Assembly: GCA_963714055.1 (NCBI GenBank)
Contig: OY970227.1
Coordinates: 1,674,001 to 1,738,000 of the forward strand
DNA from: JACDBE01 sp963714055
Lineage (GTDB): Bacteria > Actinomycetota > Acidimicrobiia > Spongiisociales > UBA5794
Length of the DNA: 64,000 nt
Direction of reading: 5' to 3'
Position 1 is the stretch's first letter. Each line of letters begins with the position of its first letter. A program made the translations under genes and the position numbers. This document shows, piece after piece, positions 60,195 to 64,000 of this stretch. Below the pieces are notes generated by a model. It saw only the letters and a program-made list of their open reading frames with translations. It was not told the DNA's origin and made no database searches.

Positions 60195-62549
60195 TCACTG
60201 CGAGGTGACGCTCACCTCGGGCTCGGACGCGCCCAGCCCGGCTGCCTTGCGCTTGGAGAAGGCGACGGCCGCGCCGAGCACCAGCAGGGCGGCACCGGCG
60301 ATGGCGTACCGGGCTGCGTTGTTGTCCTCGAGGGTGATCACCACCGGGAGGATGAGCAGTGATACGAGGTTCATCACCTTGATCAGCGGGTTGAGCGCCG
60401 GTCCGGCCGTGTCCTTGAACGGGTCGCCGACGGTGTCGCCGATGACCGCCGCCTTGTGGGCCTCGGAGCCCTTCCCGCCGTAGTTGCCCTCTTCGATGTA
60501 CTTCTTGGCGTTGTCCCAGGCACCACCGGCGTTCGACATGTAGTTGGCCATCAGCTGGCCCACCAGGATGACCGCCGCCAGGAAGGCGCCGAGGGCGAAC
60601 TTGTCGATGCCGAACCCGACGATCACCGGGGTGAGCACCGCCAGCAGCGCCGGGGTGGCCAGCTCCCGGAGCGAGGCGGTGGTGCAGATGTCGATGACCG
60701 GCCCGTAGTCGGGACGACGCTCGCCGGCCATGATCTTGCCGTCGGCGAACTGGCGGCGGACCTCCTGGACCACGACCCCGGCGGTGCGGCCAACCGCCCG
60801 GATCGCCAGGGAAGAGAACAGGAAGGGGACGGCGCCGCCGATGAGCAGGCCGATGAACACCCGGGGATCGGCCACGTTGATGAACACGTGGTCGAACACG
60901 GTCTCGCCAGCCTGTTGCGCCTCCTCGAGGAAGCTGACCCCCAACGTCTGGTTGCCGATGATCTCCACGAAGCTGGCGAACAGGGCGACGGCGGCGATCA
61001 CCGCCGAGCCGATGGCGAACCCCTTGGTCACCGCCTTGGTGGTGTTGCCCACCGCGTCGAGCCCGACCATCACCTTCTGCGCCTCGCCGTCGAACTCGCC
61101 GGACATCTCGGCGATGCCGGCGGCATTGTCGGCGACCGGGCCGAAGGTGTCCTCGGAGACCACGACGCCGGTGGTGGCCAGCATCCCCATGCCGGTCAGG
61201 GCCACGAGGTAGAGCGAGAACTGGATGTTGCCCCCACCGAAGGCGATGGCGACTCCGAGGGCTCCGGCGACGGCGATGATCGCCCACACCGACGATTCCA
61301 TGCCCGACGACGTCCCCGCCAACACCGTGGTGGCGGGACCGCCGGCGGTGGCCTCGGCGATCTCCTGCACCGGGGCCGTCTCGGTGGACGTGAAGTACTC
61401 GGTGATCCGGCTCACCACCTGGGCGAGGACGAGCCCGACAACGACGGCTCCGAACATCCGCCATCCGATGTTGGTGATGCTGCCTTCCGGGTTGCCCACG
61501 TAGATGAAGGCGAGCACCAGGGTGCCGAGCACGGTGAGGATCCCGGCGGTGAGGAAGCCGCGGTTGATCGGGGCCAGCGCCGAGCGATCGTTCTCGTTGG
61601 CGCGCACCGCGAACACCCCGACGATGGAGGCGAGCACCCCGATGGCGCGAGCGGCCAGCGGGAACAACGCGCCGATCGCCCACAGCTGGGGCTGATCGGG
61701 GAAGATCGACTGGAAGGCGGGAACCCCGAGGATGATCGAGGCGACCAGCGTCACCTCGTACGACTCGAACAGGTCGGCGGCCATCCCGGCGCAGTCACCG
61801 ACGTTGTCTCCCACGTTGTCGGCGATGGTGGCCGGGTTGCGCGGGTCGTCCTCGGGGATGCCCGCCTCGACCTTGCCCACCAGGTCGGCGCCGACGTCCG
61901 CCGCCTTGGTGAAGATGCCACCGCCGACCCGGAGGAACAGGGCGAGCAGGGAGCCGCCGAACCCGAACCCGATGAGGATCGCCGCCGAGGTGTTCTGGAA
62001 CACCATCATGATCACGGTGGCGCCGATGAGTCCCAGCCCGACGCAGAACATGCCGGCCACCCCGCCGGTGCGGAAAGCGACCTCGAGCGCCGGGGCCAGC
62101 TTGCCGGTGCGGGCGGCGGCGGCGGTGCGCACGTTGCCCCGCACCGCCAGCCCCATCCCGATGTAGCCGGTGAGACCGGACATGAGGCAGCCGGCCAGGA
62201 AGGCGACGGTGCGCCAGAACCCGGAGGCGGCGAAGCTGAGCGCCTCGGTGCCGTCGGGGCGGACCACCGCCGTCGAGGTGATGAACACGATGACGGTCAG
62301 CGGGATGAGGATGAAGGCGATGGTGCGGAACTGCCGCTTCAGGTAGGCAAGCGCCCCCTCCTGGATGGCTCGGGCGATCTCGATCATCTTGGGAGTGCCC
62401 TCGTCCTTGCGCAGCACGCCCTGCATCAGCAGGAAGCCGACCATGATGGCGAGCAGGGCGGTGATGGCCGACCCGATGAGGATGAACCACTCGCCGCCGA
62501 GCAGCTCGAACGCCTGGTAGCCGCCTTCCGCGGCAAGTATTGGTGACAC
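60195..62549 (-). CDS. hppA: Membrane-bound proton-pumping pyrophosphatase, K+-independent type
   Basis: 784 residues from GTG 62549, about 15-16 membrane helices. Substrate loop DVGADLVGKVEAGIPEDDPRN and DNVGDNVGDCAGMAADLFES bind Mg-PPi; the C-terminal EDNFGGDxxxDN-type acidic region reads AVIGDTVGDPFKDTAGP. The K+-dependence segment GNTTKAVTKG has Lys and Thr at the positions that mark the K+-independent class (known). It hydrolyses PPi while pumping H+. The gene is followed by dedA. Confidence 0.95.
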   Translation of the reverse strand: MSPILAAEGGYQAFELLGGEWFILIGSAITALLAIMVGFLLMQGVLRKDEGTPKMIEIARAIQEGALAYLKRQFRTIAFILIPLTVIVFITSTAVVRPDGTEALSFAASGFWRTVAFLAGCLMSGLTGYIGMGLAVRGNVRTAAAARTGKLAPALEVAFRTGGVAGMFCVGLGLIGATVIMMVFQNTSAAILIGFGFGGSLLALFLRVGGGIFTKAADVGADLVGKVEAGIPEDDPRNPATIADNVGDNVGDCAGMAADLFESYEVTLVASIILGVPAFQSIFPDQPQLWAIGALFPLAARAIGVLASIVGVFAVRANENDRSALAPINRGFLTAGILTVLGTLVLAFIYVGNPEGSITNIGWRMFGAVVVGLVLAQVVSRITEYFTSTETAPVQEIAEATAGGPATTVLAGTSSGMESSVWAIIAVAGALGVAIAFGGGNIQFSLYLVALTGMGMLATTGVVVSEDTFGPVADNAAGIAEMSGEFDGEAQKVMVGLDAVGNTTKAVTKGFAIGSAVIAAVALFASFVEIIGNQTLGVSFLEEAQQAGETVFDHVFINVADPRVFIGLLIGGAVPFLFSSLAIRAVGRTAGVVVQEVRRQFADGKIMAGERRPDYGPVIDICTTASLRELATPALLAVLTPVIVGFGIDKFALGAFLAAVILVGQLMANYMSNAGGAWDNAKKYIEEGNYGGKGSEAHKAAVIGDTVGDPFKDTAGPALNPLIKVMNLVSLLILPVVITLEDNNAARYAIAGAALLVLGAAVAFSKRKAAGLGASEPEVSVTSQ

Positions 62550-62709
62550 GGGTCCCTCGTGGTGAGTCGAACCCGGGCGCCTGTCGTCCCGGGCACAGAA
62601 GTGGCCGGGAGTCTAGGAGGGCACTCCCCCCGACCGGCCAATCGGCCCGGTTCGGCGTGGCCGCGCCGCTCACCCGCTGGTGACCGGCCGCGCCGGTGGC
62701 CAGGTGGAG

Positions 62710-62829
62710 CTAACTCGGGGTGGGTGGTGTCGGCGGCGCCGTCCCGGGCGAACCGGGCTGCCGCTTCGACGGCTTGGCCTTCACCTTGCGCTTCTTCTCG
62801 CTGCGGGGCCTGTCCCGACTCTTCGCCAT
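62710..62829 (-). CDS. Small basic protein, 39 residues
   Basis: ATG 62827-62829 follows GGGAGG at 5-nt spacing. The first half is highly basic (MAKSRDRPRSEKKRKVKAKP), the rest P/T/S-rich, with a stop at 62710-62712. Short MAKSRDRxxxEKKK proteins like this recur in many bacteria without known function; binding to RNA or DNA is possible. It lies between hppA and the CapA gene. Confidence 0.6.
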   Translation of the reverse strand: MAKSRDRPRSEKKRKVKAKPSKRQPGSPGTAPPTPPTPS

Positions 62830-62914
62830 GCTCTACCTCCCGATGAGCTCGCCACCTGCCGCTGGCCGATCCTATGCGATCTGCATCTGCCGGTGCTACG
62901 GACCGCCGCCGGTT

Positions 62915-63964
62915 TCAGGAGGCGGCGCAGGGCAGGGCCGGGTCGTAGTCGACCTGGAGCACCGGGTGACCGGGCTCTTCGATGGTCACCGGCAGCAGGC
63001 AGGCGGTGACGCCGCCGCCCGGCCGGAAGACCACCTGGGCGATGCCGGTGGTCGCCCCCTCGGGTGAGTTGACCGGCCACACGAAGTTGCCCAGCCCCCA
63101 GAACACCGGCACACCGTCGACCAGCTCCAGCGGCTGGAGGCGGTGGGCGTGGTGCCCGAAGATGGCGTCGGCGCCGGCGGCGACCAGCGCTGCGGCGCGC
63201 TTCCGGTCGCCCGGTCGGGGAGCCGTGTCCAGCTCGACTCCCCAGTGGATGGTGACCAGCACGATGTCAGCCACGGCATCGGCGGCCTGGACCGTCGCCA
63301 CCATGGTCTCCACGGTGTCGCCGTCGGCCATCCCCGGTCGGTCTTCGGTGGCGAACCAGTCGAGGGTCGGGTACACCCCGCCGAACCCGACCACAGCCAC
63401 CGTCCAGCCGTCGATGGCGAAGACCGCCGCCCGGTGGGCCTGCTCGGAGTCGACGCCGGCGCCCACCGCCGCCATGCCGCCGGCCTCGACCTGGCGCACC
63501 GAGTCGACCAGCGCCTCCTTGCCATAGTCGCCCGAGTGGTTGTTGCCCAGGTTGGCCACCTCGACGCCGGCGGCCGCCATCTCGTCGAGGGCTTCGGGGT
63601 CACAGCGGAACACAAAGGCCTTCGCCTCGGGCTCGCCGAGGTCGGATGCGGCGCACTCCAGGTTGACCACGGTCAGGTCGTCCTGGTGGAACATGTCCTG
63701 GAGCCCGGACCAGGGGTACGAATACCCCTCGGCGGCCAGTTCCGGGATATATCCAGGATCGAGGTTCACGTCGCCGGTGGCGCTGACCACCAGCCGGCCT
63801 CGCCGGGGAGCCGCCGAGATCGTGGTCGTGGCCCGGTCTGTGGTCGTTGTCGCGGGCTGGGCGAGGGCGGTCAGCGTGGTGCGGGTGTCGAAGGTCGCCC
63901 GGTCATCACCACCGCAGGCGGCGACGAGAACGACGGCGAGCACGACGACCGCGCCACGGACCAT
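62915..63964 (-). CDS. CapA family lipoprotein (metallophosphoesterase fold)
   Basis: 349 residues. Signal peptide with lipobox VVLVAAC, then a T/A-rich linker to about residue 55. CapA/PGA_cap domain: VVSATGDVNLD with the metal-binding GD, VVNLECAASD, ANLGNNHSGDYG, VVVLVTIHWG-like IVLVTIHWGVELD, and FGHHAHRLQPLE with the His pair. Family members are linked to poly-gamma-glutamate synthesis, but no capB/C genes are here, so the substrate is open. Promoter is leaderless-type. Confidence 0.9.
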   Translation of the reverse strand: MVRGAVVVLAVVLVAACGGDDRATFDTRTTLTALAQPATTTTDRATTTISAAPRRGRLVVSATGDVNLDPGYIPELAAEGYSYPWSGLQDMFHQDDLTVVNLECAASDLGEPEAKAFVFRCDPEALDEMAAAGVEVANLGNNHSGDYGKEALVDSVRQVEAGGMAAVGAGVDSEQAHRAAVFAIDGWTVAVVGFGGVYPTLDWFATEDRPGMADGDTVETMVATVQAADAVADIVLVTIHWGVELDTAPRPGDRKRAAALVAAGADAIFGHHAHRLQPLELVDGVPVFWGLGNFVWPVNSPEGATTGIAQVVFRPGGGVTACLLPVTIEEPGHPVLQVDYDPALPCAAS

Positions 63965-63970
63965 CGGGCA

Positions 63971-63976
63971 ACGGTA
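63971..63976 (-). promoter_or_regulatory. Leaderless-type -10 box
   Basis: TACCGT on the minus strand, 6 nt before the ATG of the CapA gene. Confidence 0.5.
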
Positions 63977-64000
63977 CCGACGGGGGCCGGTTATTCAGGG

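Noticed and set aside
62546..62620. tRNA-like GAGTCGAACCCGGG sequence upstream of hppA
   Set aside because: The minus strand shows a T-arm-like GGTTCGACTC, but no matching T-stem, anticodon arm or acceptor stem can be folded.

Overview
The window is uniformly GC-rich, about 70 % by eye. It looks like chromosomal DNA of a high-GC Gram-positive bacterium. Signs pointing to Actinobacteria are a mycothiol-dependent maleylpyruvate-isomerase-family protein, a LigC-type ATP-dependent ligase, a leucine dehydrogenase next to a fused keto-acid dehydrogenase E1, and many genes with a TANNNT hexamer 6-9 nt before the start codon (leaderless-type promoters). An Acidimicrobiia-like lineage is my guess; no decisive phylogenetic marker is present. 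No rRNA, tRNA, insertion sequence, phage or CRISPR array was found.

Layout. 1-2.7 kb: start of hemA, hemF, a small GNAT, a Phd/VapC toxin-antitoxin pair and a coiled-coil membrane protein. 2.7-7.4 kb: semialdehyde dehydrogenase, leucine dehydrogenase and a fused branched-chain keto-acid dehydrogenase E1. 7.5-17 kb: a sigma-factor-like protein joined to an extracytoplasmic propeller-like region, a GNAT, an ABC exporter with its XRE regulator, two flavin oxidases, an SDR and a DeoC-type aldolase. 17.2-35.5 kb: a carbohydrate catabolic locus with ROK kinase, GntR/UTRA regulator, SIS-domain protein, ROK repressor, ribose-type ABC importer, two Gfo/Idh/MocA dehydrogenases, a TIM-barrel isomerase, an FAD oxidoreductase, a phosphotriesterase-family hydrolase and an aldehyde dehydrogenase. 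Three copies of a TGTCTAGACA-like palindrome precede the deoC gene, the gntR/SIS pair and the dehydrogenase/ALDH pair, suggesting one GntR regulon. 35.5-43.4 kb: DEAD-box helicase, YgjV-like membrane protein, Uma2 protein, a beta-oxidation pair (thiolase plus FadJ-like protein) and a thioredoxin-fold protein.

43.4-50.4 kb is the most interesting part. On the minus strand a cobalamin riboswitch leads into a lipoprotein with alpha/alpha-toroid repeats, a DUF4430 membrane-anchored protein, and the T, fused A-A' and S components of an energy-coupling-factor transporter. Toroid plus DUF4430 are the two domains of animal transcobalamin and intrinsic factor, here on separate bacterial proteins, so the locus reads as a vitamin B12 importer with a split transcobalamin-like receptor.

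50.4-64 kb: LigC, a DAO-type oxidoreductase, a region of broken small membrane proteins, a UvrD-like helicase translationally coupled to DNA polymerase IV, an operon of three exported proteins, DedA, a K+-independent H+-pyrophosphatase, a 39-residue basic protein and a CapA-type lipoprotein.

Eight otherwise good genes are each interrupted by a single net +1 or -1 frameshift. This is most simply explained by consensus indel errors, so those genes are annotated across the shift and flagged.
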